Shown here piece after piece: positions 57,304 to 64,000 of a stretch of DNA of 64,000 nucleotides. Where the stretch lies: contig NZ_FXUT01000009.1 in NCBI RefSeq assembly GCF_900183385.1, positions 28,581-92,580 on the forward strand. The letters are read 5' to 3'. Source of the stretch: Listeria costaricensis (GTDB lineage: Bacteria; Bacillota; Bacilli; Lactobacillales; Listeriaceae). The position numbers and the translations under genes were made by a program. The notes under the pieces were generated by a model. The model was not told the origin of the DNA and made no database searches. It saw nothing but the letters and a program-made list of their open reading frames with translations. How positions within the stretch are numbered: position 1 is the stretch's first letter; each line of letters opens with the position of its first letter.

Positions 57304-58626
57304 CTAGAAATCAAGATCAAGCGCATCATGGGCTGCTTGGCGGGAAGAAATCTGCGCTTCTTGTTTCACTAAACTGCGTTCATACATTTTGAAGAATGGA
57401 TAGTACATCAAAACGGCTGCGGCAAGTACGAAAATGATCAAAACGATTGCACGCCAGTCCATTGTTGCCAGATATTGTGCAAGCGGGATTGGTGTACCGC
57501 CGACATTGGCGATTGGCGGACGAACCCAGCCAAGGTGGAAGACGAACCATTGACACACGGCAATGATTGGCGTTCCGAAAACAAACGGAATGAACAGGTA
57601 CGGGTTATAACAGATTGGCAAACCGAACACGACCGGCTCGGAAATTGTGAAGATTGCCGGGACGACGGATGCCTTTCCGACCGCTTTTAGTTCGCGCGAC
57701 TTGCTGAATAGCGCCAAGAGGACGAGTGCGCCTGTAATTCCTGAACCTGAGAAGCCCATGAAGTAGTCCCAGAAGTTTGGTGCAAAAACGTGCGGGATTG
57801 GTTCGCCGGCTGCATATGCGGCTGCGTTTTGTCCCAGATATTGTGTCATGAATGGCATAACGAAGCCGACAAGGATCGCGTAACCATTCAGCCCGATAAA
57901 CCAGAACAGCATTTCTAGGAAACAGATTAGGAAAACTGCATATGGTGTATCGATACTATTGATCGCAGGTGCCAGTAAGGTGGTGAATACTTCTGGCAGA
58001 ATCTGACCCTCGCTGACACTTTGAATCCCGATGCTAATCAACACGGCACTGAACAAAATGACTACGAGCGGAACGATGGCTTCAAAGGTTTGCGCAATTC
58101 CATCTGGCAGTCCTTTGATACGAATCGTGATTTTCTTTTTCATAAATAGGTGGATAATTTCAACGGTTACCAGTGAAGAAAAGATGGCGATAAACAGACC
58201 ACGTGAATCTAAGAATCCTGTTTGTAAACTCCCATCAACAAACTTTGTATTCAAGACTAGCGTTGCCATAACGGAACCGATGATACTGTGCAAAATCGGC
58301 ACGTTCAACTGTTTCGCGTGATTGTAAGAAATGGTAACTGCGGCATAGACGGACAAGAGGCCAAAGGTGAATTGGAATGGCAAATTGAGCAATTCAGCGT
58401 TATTCACAAAGAAATCTTTAATTGCCGTTCCATCTGGAAACATATTCCCAATGGCTGAAATAATCAGTGAGAATGAGCCGATGATCAAAACTGAAATCAG
58501 GGCGATCATCCCGTTTTTGATTGACTGGATGTGGCGCTGACGTTCAATTTTTGCTGCAATCGGTTCAAAATACCTTTCCATGAAGGCAATGAAGCGGTCC
58601 ATCAGTGAAGCTTTCTCTTTTGACAT
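57304..58626 (-). CDS. PTS system lactose/cellobiose-family EIIC
   Basis: A 440-residue membrane permease with about ten hydrophobic segments. The conserved active-site motif ISEPVVFGLPICYNPYL and the FAPNFWDYFMGFSGSG region place it in the lactose/cellobiose (CelB) family. The substrate is not predictable, but relatives carry beta-glycosides, chitobiose and similar sugars. Its IIB and IIA partners lie directly upstream. Confidence 0.92.
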   Translation of the reverse strand: MSKEKASLMDRFIAFMERYFEPIAAKIERQRHIQSIKNGMIALISVLIIGSFSLIISAIGNMFPDGTAIKDFFVNNAELLNLPFQFTFGLLSVYAAVTISYNHAKQLNVPILHSIIGSVMATLVLNTKFVDGSLQTGFLDSRGLFIAIFSSLVTVEIIHLFMKKKITIRIKGLPDGIAQTFEAIVPLVVILFSAVLISIGIQSVSEGQILPEVFTTLLAPAINSIDTPYAVFLICFLEMLFWFIGLNGYAILVGFVMPFMTQYLGQNAAAYAAGEPIPHVFAPNFWDYFMGFSGSGITGALVLLALFSKSRELKAVGKASVVPAIFTISEPVVFGLPICYNPYLFIPFVFGTPIIAVCQWFVFHLGWVRPPIANVGGTPIPLAQYLATMDWRAIVLIIFVLAAAVLMYYPFFKMYERSLVKQEAQISSRQAAHDALDLDF

Positions 58627-58660
58627 GATTGTTCCTCCTTTTTTTAACGGGCAAGGGTGA

Positions 58661-59008
58661 TCATTTTGCTGCTTGTCCTGTTGTTTTCAGGATGATCGCA
58701 TCTTTTAAAATATTGGCGCCATTTACTGTGCCATAATCTTTCGTATCGATTACTTGGATTGGTTTTCCAGCTTCATTTGTAATTTCTGTCAGCATTTTCA
58801 GCTGGTGCTTGATTTGCGGGCCGACCATTACAACATCAAAGTCATTCACATATTCGCGCAGTTCGCCAGCCGGATGGGCTTCAATGCGAATATCCGTATT
58901 CTTCAATTTTTCACTTCCTGCTGCAATTTCTTTCATTTTGGTCACCATGACTCCTGTAGAAGCGCCAAGGTTGCATACTAGTAATACGTGTAAACGATCC
59001 ATTTCCAT
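58661..59008 (-). CDS. PTS system lactose/cellobiose-family EIIB
   Basis: A 115-residue cytoplasmic phosphocarrier. Cys12 in VLLVCNLGASTGVMV is the phosphorylated residue. GGAGGAG precedes the first ATG. It transfers phosphate from the IIA protein encoded 12 bp upstream to the sugar on EIIC. Confidence 0.93.
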   Translation of the reverse strand: MEMDRLHVLLVCNLGASTGVMVTKMKEIAAGSEKLKNTDIRIEAHPAGELREYVNDFDVVMVGPQIKHQLKMLTEITNEAGKPIQVIDTKDYGTVNGANILKDAIILKTTGQAAK

Positions 59009-59020
59009 GATTTTCTCCTC

Positions 59021-59335
59021 CTATTTTGCTTGCTTTAATTCTTCATACATATCGATCATTTCGCGAATCAGGGTTGAGGCGAGGATTGTATTCATCAAGG
59101 TATCTTGTGCATGGACAAGCAGGACGGAAAATTCGGTTGCCTCGCCCCGTGTTTCCTGTACCATTAATTCTGTCTGCACCCGGTGCGCTTCGTTCATCAG
59201 GGAGTCTGCTTCTTGAAGTTTACGCTCCATTTCCTCGTGTTCTCCTTGTTTCGCTAAGTGAAGCGCTTCCACCAACTGGGAAAAAGAATCCCCTGCGAGT
59301 GAAATTAGTGAAAATGCTGCTTGTTCTGTTTTCAT
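59021..59335 (-). CDS. PTS system lactose/cellobiose-family EIIA
   Basis: A 104-residue all-helical IIA; His75 in LLVHAQDTLMN is the predicted phosphorylation site. ATG at 59335 follows GAAGG at 7 nt. It starts 14 bp after the regulator stop. Confidence 0.93.
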   Translation of the reverse strand: MKTEQAAFSLISLAGDSFSQLVEALHLAKQGEHEEMERKLQEADSLMNEAHRVQTELMVQETRGEATEFSVLLVHAQDTLMNTILASTLIREMIDMYEELKQAK

Positions 59336-59349
59336 TCGATTACCTTCTC

Positions 59350-61359
59350 TCATTCATAAATAGCTGACTGCACATCATGATAGATATCACGAGCGGATTT
59401 CATCATGACAAGCCGATTGACTTTTTCTTCGTTTAACACAAACTTGACGAGCTGCTCGACTAGCTTGCGCGTTTCCGGGCTTTTGAATGCCAATGTGAAG
59501 ATCAACCGTACGGGTTCCTCATAGCGGTCGTAAAACAAGACCCCTTCTTCCAAAATCGTAACGGCCATACTGTCACGAATGACACCATCTTCCGGGCCGG
59601 CATGAGCCAGTACAACTCCCGGCGAGACGACCATATAAGGCCCGAATTCTTTAAAGTTATGGATAATTTTTTCATAAAACTGCTCGGTGACATAGCCCTG
59701 CTCCTCCAAATGGCTGGTCCCGATCCGAACTGCTTTTCGCCAAGTGGGCATATCTTTCACCTGAATAACGGATGCTTCGTCAAATGCGACCGTCGGCAGA
59801 TCATGTTTTCCCGCTTGCTGATTTTTAGTCAGACATTCCAGCAGATCGAGTTCTAATTTGCTCAGATTGGTGATTTGGGCATTTTCGCTGATAATTTTCA
59901 TGATTTCACTGAACTTGTCGATCATCTGCTCCTCATTTTTGACCAGCTTCATTTGAAAATGTTCCTGCAGCAGTTTCATATCTTCTTTTTGCAAATACGG
60001 GTGGATTCGGAGCAAGCGTTTGGAGTGCACATCCGGAATATCCACTGTTGCGATCACATAGTCGTAAGCTTTCATCGCCGCCGGGTCAAACTTATGCAGC
60101 GATGTCGTATCAATCTCGGAAAATTCAAAGAGCTGATCAAGCTGGACGCGCAGCATGTTCGATACTGCCATTCCCGCCGCACAGACAATCAGAAGGGACG
60201 GCTTGGTGTGGCTGACCTGCTTGCGTTCCAATTCAGATGCAAAGTAAATCGCCAAAAAGGAAATTTCCTGTGCGCTGATTGAAAACTGAAATTCGTCTTC
60301 CAGCTCGGCACAAATGCGCTTTGTTGTAATAAAAATCTCTTTGTTTTCCCGCATGAACTCACTGAAAATCGGGTTGGCAATGGACACTCCTGCCCGCAGC
60401 CGCTTGATCATCAGGCTGATATGAGCGGAAATTTGTTCAAAAAAGACTTGATTATCTGTTAAAAAATCCTGATGATAAATTTCACCCATTTTGATACAGA
60501 GACGACCGGCAAAATGTTTCACCAGCGCCACCTGTCCGGCATTCTTGAATTGTTTCACAAGGCCAATAATCTTTTCGAGTGCGGCATCTAAAGGGGTGCC
60601 GTGATTCTTCCAAGATTGGAATTTAAATGTTGTATCATTATGATGACATTTCAATAAAACGGAAAGAATGGTCAAGTAAAGCTGATCATCCACAGTTCTG
60701 TTCAGGTCCTGCGTGATCGCCTCGCCTTCTGCTACAACCTCCGCGAGCAAATCCAGTTCAAATAAATTGTAGAAAAACAGCTCGCCTTTTTTTGACAAAC
60801 TCTGCTCTGACTCGAGAAACTGATAAAACTCGCGAATGTTCACTGCGCTAAGAAAACGCCGTGCAAACAGGACGCTTTTGGTCATCAATTCGCCTTCGAT
60901 CAGATAGCCGATGCGTGGTTTATGTGTGAGTGTCAAATTGCTCAAGAATACTTCGCCTTCAAGCGCGCGCAAATGATTGATGACGGAGGTTCTTGAAATG
61001 AAGAGCGTCTCCTCAAAATACTGAATGGAAATCGGTGTCTCCATCAGCAGCAGTTTCAAAAAGATAAACTGCTCGATCTCTTCGGGGGCATATTTGTAGG
61101 TCTCAGGTGTAATGCGCTGATTGAACTGTGCAAACAACGTGCGGACACGCGGCCGATTGTCCACCATGACTCCTTTACGGGGATGTCGGATGAGTGGATT
61201 CTCCTTTTCGGCATTCAAAAAGCGATCGATTTTGGTCAAACTGTAACGGATGTTTCTTTCAGTTGTTTGGACTTCCTTTGCCAGACTTTTGATTTTGATA
61301 AAATCTTCCTGTTGCAAAAGCAGATCCAAAACGACGATACAGCGTTTATCCAATTTCAT
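59350..61359 (-). CDS. PRD-containing PTS-regulated transcription activator (LicR/MtlR type)
   Basis: A 669-residue regulator: N-terminal HTH domains (about 1-165, with IKSLAKEVQTTERNIRYS and LFISRTSVINHLRAL), two PRDs (about 180-395), an EIIB-like domain (Cys in LLIVCAAGMAVSN) and a C-terminal EIIA-like domain (His in VVLAHAGPEDG). It heads the PTS operon and is expected to activate it under control of phosphorylation. The ATG at 61359 follows AGGTGA; a GTG nine bases upstream is the alternative. Paralogous in design to the pentitol regulator at 51-53 kb but clearly different in sequence. Confidence 0.9.
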   Translation of the reverse strand: MKLDKRCIVVLDLLLQQEDFIKIKSLAKEVQTTERNIRYSLTKIDRFLNAEKENPLIRHPRKGVMVDNRPRVRTLFAQFNQRITPETYKYAPEEIEQFIFLKLLLMETPISIQYFEETLFISRTSVINHLRALEGEVFLSNLTLTHKPRIGYLIEGELMTKSVLFARRFLSAVNIREFYQFLESEQSLSKKGELFFYNLFELDLLAEVVAEGEAITQDLNRTVDDQLYLTILSVLLKCHHNDTTFKFQSWKNHGTPLDAALEKIIGLVKQFKNAGQVALVKHFAGRLCIKMGEIYHQDFLTDNQVFFEQISAHISLMIKRLRAGVSIANPIFSEFMRENKEIFITTKRICAELEDEFQFSISAQEISFLAIYFASELERKQVSHTKPSLLIVCAAGMAVSNMLRVQLDQLFEFSEIDTTSLHKFDPAAMKAYDYVIATVDIPDVHSKRLLRIHPYLQKEDMKLLQEHFQMKLVKNEEQMIDKFSEIMKIISENAQITNLSKLELDLLECLTKNQQAGKHDLPTVAFDEASVIQVKDMPTWRKAVRIGTSHLEEQGYVTEQFYEKIIHNFKEFGPYMVVSPGVVLAHAGPEDGVIRDSMAVTILEEGVLFYDRYEEPVRLIFTLAFKSPETRKLVEQLVKFVLNEEKVNRLVMMKSARDIYHDVQSAIYE

Positions 61360-61388
61360 TTTCTTCACCTGCCAACTTTCTATACTTA

Positions 61389-61420
61389 GCTTACAATTAA
61401 ATTGATAGGGCTTACAATTA
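61389..61420 (-). promoter_or_regulatory. Direct repeats GCTTACAATTA x2 upstream of the PTS regulator
   Basis: Two perfect 11-bp direct repeats (61389-61399 and 61410-61420) are spaced 21 bp start to start, i.e. two helical turns, just before the regulator gene. This is a typical arrangement for an activator or repressor binding to one face of DNA. An inverted repeat TTGTCG/CGACAA lies next to it (61436-61455). Confidence 0.55.
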
Positions 61421-61455
61421 GCTATATAACAAATTTTGTCGCAAAGTCACGACAA

Positions 61456-61647
61456 TTTTTCCGTTTCGATTTATTGTAGCATCCAGAAGGCAGTCAGCAG
61501 TATAGGGCGTTGGATGCAAAAGGAAGATACATGTGCAGTTTGTATACAACGAAAGTATTATAAATTTTTTGTAAAGCAGGCCTAAAAATGTTGAAATCAG
61601 GGTATAAAAATTTTGAAGGGGTATCAAAGACGAGAGGATGAGAAAAC
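61456..61647. promoter_or_regulatory. Divergent intergenic region before the universal stress gene
   Basis: About 190 bp without a gene. A plus-strand TATAAA occurs at about 61603, and GGGTAT at about 61600 and 61618, but no paired -35 fits SigA or SigB convincingly. The end carries GAGAGGATG, the ribosome binding site of the stress protein. Confidence 0.25.
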
Positions 61648-62112
61648 ATGGCAACTTACACACGTATTCTAGTCGGAGTTGACGGATCGAACGAAGCAGA
61701 AGCGGCCCTTAGACGTGGCATCAAACTAGCCAAAACTGACGGCGCAACACTTGGCATTGGTTTTGTAGCTGACGTCCGCCGCATTGCCCCACTGATCGAT
61801 TATGAACAAACCTATGCCAAAAAGGCGAAAGCTTACGGAGAAGAGCTGGTTGAAATTTACCGAAATGAAGCGGAACGAGCAGGCGTCGAACATGTGGAAA
61901 CATTTGTCCACTTTGGAACGCCGAAATCCACACTGGTCCGTAAAATCGCTAAAAACTTTGAACCGGATCTGATGCTGGTCGGCTCGACAGGTCTGACGGC
62001 TACAGAGCAGTTCTTACTGGGCAGTGTTTCAGAATATGTAGCGGGACATGCGCCTTGTGATGTGATTATTGTTCGTGGAAAAGCTTGGAACGCGCGGAAG
62101 GATGAGGTTTAA
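61648..62112 (+). CDS. Universal stress protein UspA family
   Basis: A 154-residue cytoplasmic protein of the UspA family, similar to Lmo2673. ILVGVDGSNEAEAALRRG and the nucleotide-binding GSTGLTATEQFLLGSVSEYV (G-2x-G-9x-G type) suggest the ATP-binding class. It stands alone on the plus strand. Its role is usually survival under stress; nothing links it to the adjoining PTS operon. Confidence 0.9.
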   Translation: MATYTRILVGVDGSNEAEAALRRGIKLAKTDGATLGIGFVADVRRIAPLIDYEQTYAKKAKAYGEELVEIYRNEAERAGVEHVETFVHFGTPKSTLVRKIAKNFEPDLMLVGSTGLTATEQFLLGSVSEYVAGHAPCDVIIVRGKAWNARKDEV

Positions 62113-62255
62113 ACGGAGGCTGCGCTTTCGATAGAAGTTGAGTGATTAGACTGCTTGTTGCCTGTTTTTTGGTGGGGGATAAGTGGTCTAATTTTTATTG
62201 AAAGAATGGCGGATATATTTCGGATTGTAACGATCACCAACTGTAAAAATGACAA

Positions 62256-62300
62256 AAAATAAAATCCACCCCTAAGCTTGACGGCTGGGTGGATTTTATA
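62256..62300. terminator. Terminator after the universal stress gene, usable on both strands
   Basis: AAAATCCACCC pairs with GGGTGGATTTT around a 15-nt loop, with T-rich flanks in both directions. It lies about 145 bp after the stress gene; the intervening sequence shows no gene. Confidence 0.75.
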
Positions 62301-62384
62301 TAATCCAAAAATGGCTGTCACCATCTTAAATGGTGCTTGCTTGAGAGACATGTTTGCGCATGGCTCTCTTCTTTTTTTACTATA
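62261..62384 (-). ncRNA. Possible small RNA with its own promoter and terminator
   Basis: A minus-strand promoter (TTTACA 62402-62407, 17 bp, TATAGT 62379-62384) would start near 62372 and end at the terminator hairpin 62261-62297, giving a transcript of about 115 nt. It would contain a GAGAGCCATG/CATGTCTCTC hairpin and a CACCAT/ATGGTG hairpin. Only an 11-codon frame (MRKHVSQASTI) fits inside. It may be a small RNA or the remnant of a regulated leader. Confidence 0.35.
62343..62378 (+). terminator. Plus-strand hairpin with T-tract
   Basis: GAGAGACATG pairs with CATGGCTCTC (one mismatch) and is followed by TTCTTTTTTT on the plus strand. It could be a backup terminator for the stress gene. Confidence 0.55.
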
Positions 62385-62417
62385 CTTGTATATTATAAAA
62401 TTGTAAACCTAGGTTTA
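62379..62417 (-). promoter_or_regulatory. Promoter with overlapping 14-bp perfect palindrome
   Basis: TTTACA and TATAGT are 17 bp apart on the minus strand. The palindrome TAAACCTAGGTTTA (62404-62417) overlaps the -35 box, an operator-like placement. A second reading, TTGATA (62418-62423) with a 20-bp spacer to TATAAT (62392-62397), would resemble MerR-type promoters. Confidence 0.5.
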
Positions 62418-62523
62418 TATCAAGCGACCTATTTATACTAAATGCCGCTCCTATCGTGATGATGTTCTAGAGTTGCTGAAAAGTTGCCGATTGGATGCGG
62501 TCTGGCAGAAATTGTATTTAATC
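62418..62523. other. Intergenic stretch with no recognisable gene
   Basis: About 100 bp between the palindromic promoter and the terminator of the alpha-galactosidase-like gene. No open frame with a ribosome binding site and no clear repeat was found. Confidence 0.6.
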
Positions 62524-62565
62524 AAAAACGGAAATCAAATTTATCACAACTCGATTTCCGTTTTT
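62524..62565 (-). terminator. Terminator of the alpha-galactosidase-like gene
   Basis: AAAAACGGAAATC pairs perfectly with GATTTCCGTTTTT around a 16-nt loop; the minus-strand side ends in five T. It is six bases from the stop. Confidence 0.88.
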
Positions 62566-62570
62566 CGTCT

Positions 62571-64000
62571 TTAAAAATTCAATTGGATTTCCGTTTGGCC
62601 GGCCGTTGCAGGCAGCGACAGCATGTACTGATGTGGTGCCATTTCCCGCGCGCGATTGGCGGCTTTTCCGTTGATTTTAATCTCAACTGGCTCAGTTTCA
62701 GCATAGAAAACGAAATCGCCGCTTTCCTTTAGGGTGATCGTTAAGCCGTTCGCCTCTTCGCGCAAACTAGTGATTGCATGGGATGGTAAATATTTTTCAG
62801 CCAAGCCAATTGGGGTTGCTGTTTTTCCCTGTTCAAGCAGCGTATATAATTTTACTTCATACGGGTTAAGTTCGATCGTCTGCCCTGCTATCGGCCATAT
62901 GCTCGCCTTTTGTTCAAAATATTCATAGGCCAGCACCTGCTGCGGATTGTCCGGTAGCGTGTGCTTGCAAGTCTGATCTGTTAAATTGAACACTGCGACA
63001 ATCTGGGTATCGCCGACTGTACTGACCAGTTTGATCACACCCTCTGTCGGGTCCTGATATAGATGGTCGACTGTTGGACGTCCGGGCCTGTCGCAACGCA
63101 CGAGCTGTCCATCTTGATAGACAAGTGGCCGAATAATGGCCGTACTCGAAGCATCAAGTTTATCGCTGATGTAGATGGGGCCGCCGCTCATCACGCGCAG
63201 CACCGCATGCCTTTTTGCATCAAACTGTTCCGACCAGAACATATCCCAGTCAGGCTGAAAATCATTCGCATATGTGAGGCTGTTGTAAACATTTTGCAGT
63301 AGATGCTCAGTAAATCCGGCATGCTCGGTTGGCAGAAAGTCATCACTCGTGCGAATGATACCATTTTTTTGATGATGCCAGAAATTTTCGACGGCCATTC
63401 CCATGCAATGAATCACCGCAGAATCGAAGTGTAGCGCAGCAGCAGTTTCATGCGCTTTATGAACACCATGTGCCACCTGTCCGATTGCCTGCGCCTCACG
63501 ATAATGATTTTGCAGGGCGCTTTGTCCGTCCGTTTTGACAAAATCAATCCCTTGCTGGCGAAGATAACGATACCACTTGTCCCAAAATTGCAAGCCTTTT
63601 TCCCATGAAGGATCTGGCACATGTTTGCCGCGCGGTGTGGCCACTAACCCTGCTGGCTCGTTTTGAAAGAGCTGCTTGGAAATGCCGCCCCAGTAGCCCG
63701 CAAGCGTGTGCCAGACGCCGACCTGTTCAACACCATAGTTTTGCTTCAAATCGGCAATCAGTGGAGCAAATCCTCGGGGAAATTTCACCCTGTCTTCCTC
63801 TAGTTGCAGCAATTCTTCCCGTTCCGTGAGCAGCCAGCCGTCATCGATCAGCATCCATTTAACCGGAATCTTCTTTTCCTGAAACTCTGCTGCTTTTGCC
63901 AGAATGCCGGCTTCACTTACCTCTTTATAAAAAGCATCCCAGCTGCACCAGCCAAGATAGCCAAATGTCGAGACGTTCGGCCGCGTTTGAGTCGCACAGC
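62571..64000 (-). CDS. Alpha-galactosidase / raffinose-synthase (Sip1)-like glycosidase, 5' part outside the window
   Basis: The frame is open to the window edge, giving the C-terminal 475 residues or so of a GH36-type enzyme. LGWCSWDAFYKE and VKWMLIDDGW are the conserved region before the active site, and DFVKTDGQS holds the predicted catalytic nucleophile Asp, as in raffinose synthase/alkaline alpha-galactosidases. A beta-rich C-terminal domain (last 110 residues or so) is present. There is no signal peptide in the visible part. It probably removes alpha-galactosyl or related residues from oligosaccharides. The operon context lies beyond the window. Confidence 0.8.
   Translation of the reverse strand, partial: CATQTRPNVSTFGYLGWCSWDAFYKEVSEAGILAKAAEFQEKKIPVKWMLIDDGWLLTEREELLQLEEDRVKFPRGFAPLIADLKQNYGVEQVGVWHTLAGYWGGISKQLFQNEPAGLVATPRGKHVPDPSWEKGLQFWDKWYRYLRQQGIDFVKTDGQSALQNHYREAQAIGQVAHGVHKAHETAAALHFDSAVIHCMGMAVENFWHHQKNGIIRTSDDFLPTEHAGFTEHLLQNVYNSLTYANDFQPDWDMFWSEQFDAKRHAVLRVMSGGPIYISDKLDASSTAIIRPLVYQDGQLVRCDRPGRPTVDHLYQDPTEGVIKLVSTVGDTQIVAVFNLTDQTCKHTLPDNPQQVLAYEYFEQKASIWPIAGQTIELNPYEVKLYTLLEQGKTATPIGLAEKYLPSHAITSLREEANGLTITLKESGDFVFYAETEPVEIKINGKAANRAREMAPHQYMLSLPATAGQTEIQLNF

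Noticed and set aside
61590-61640. GGGTAT boxes upstream of the universal stress gene considered as a SigB promoter
   Set aside because: No GTTT-type -35 at 13-15 bp from either GGGTAT box; the match is too weak to call.
62109-62351. 80-codon minus-strand frame (starting MSLKQAPFKMV) after the universal stress gene
   Set aside because: It runs straight through a strong terminator hairpin, and its end abuts the stress gene in antisense. The start has no proper ribosome binding site.

Overview
The window comes from a low-GC Gram-positive of the Listeria group. The evidence is the gene order rplQ-rpoA...rpsJ, then the flavin-based extracellular electron transfer (EET) genes, then tuf-fusA-rpsG-rpsL, then a pentitol PTS/pentose-phosphate operon, together with an LPXTG internalin-like protein. 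This is the layout of the lmo2605-lmo2673 segment of L. monocytogenes. Several insertions (a chemoreceptor, mntH, an internalin-like protein, a Fic protein, a second PTS operon) and fairly GC-rich coding suggest a divergent Listeria such as L. grayi. The species is inference.

Layout. 1-1928 (minus): a partial leucine-rich protein and an AlkZ/YcaQ-like DNA glycosylase. 2151-16721 (minus): the complete S10-spc-alpha ribosomal superoperon with secY, adk, infA and rpoA, from a strong promoter upstream of rpsJ to a double terminator after rplQ. 16824-20395: a chemoreceptor (plus) facing an Nramp manganese importer (minus) with a candidate MntR operator. 20449-28992: the EET locus. pplA, fmnB, dmkA and fmnA read left; ndh2, eetA, eetB and dmkB read right, from a 450-bp divergent intergenic region. 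29029-32316: a lipoprotein phosphoesterase, a DUF4003 protein and a secreted double-SH3b protein preceded by a textbook WalR box. 32343-36964 (minus): the str operon (rpsL, rpsG, fusA, tuf). 37060-42363 (minus): a YqkB-like protein, a dGTPase-type HD hydrolase, a GNAT acetyltransferase and a 950-residue internalin-like surface protein. 42675-53076 (minus): regulator, galactitol-type PTS, two polyol-phosphate dehydrogenases, rpiB, two epimerases and transketolase, i.e. a full route from pentitol to the pentose phosphate pathway. 53363-54628: a class II Fic protein. 54814-61359 (minus): a second PTS operon of unknown substrate. 61648-62112 (plus): a universal stress protein. 62571-64000 (minus): the C-terminal part of an alpha-galactosidase/raffinose-synthase-like enzyme.

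How the genes cooperate. In the EET block, dmkB and dmkA supply demethylmenaquinone, Ndh2 reduces it with NADH, FmnA and EetB are ECF-type subunits that export flavin, FmnB attaches FMN to exported proteins, and PplA is the two-domain flavinylated lipoprotein that passes electrons outward. These roles come from work on the L. monocytogenes homologues; the motifs for each step are visible here. The pentitol operon imports and phosphorylates the polyol, oxidises it to ketopentose phosphate and feeds it into the pentose phosphate pathway.

Points most worth a second look: a 209-bp gap inside the pentitol operon with opposed small ORFs, an extended -10 promoter and a long-range inverted repeat that would hide the ribosome binding site (46.5-46.7 kb); a dyad spanning the fmnB promoter; the WalR box; a possible autonomous small RNA with a palindromic operator at 62.3-62.4 kb; and the second PTS operon, which has a GlcN6P-deaminase-like protein but no phosphoglycosidase. 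No tRNA, rRNA, CRISPR array, insertion sequence or prophage was recognised.
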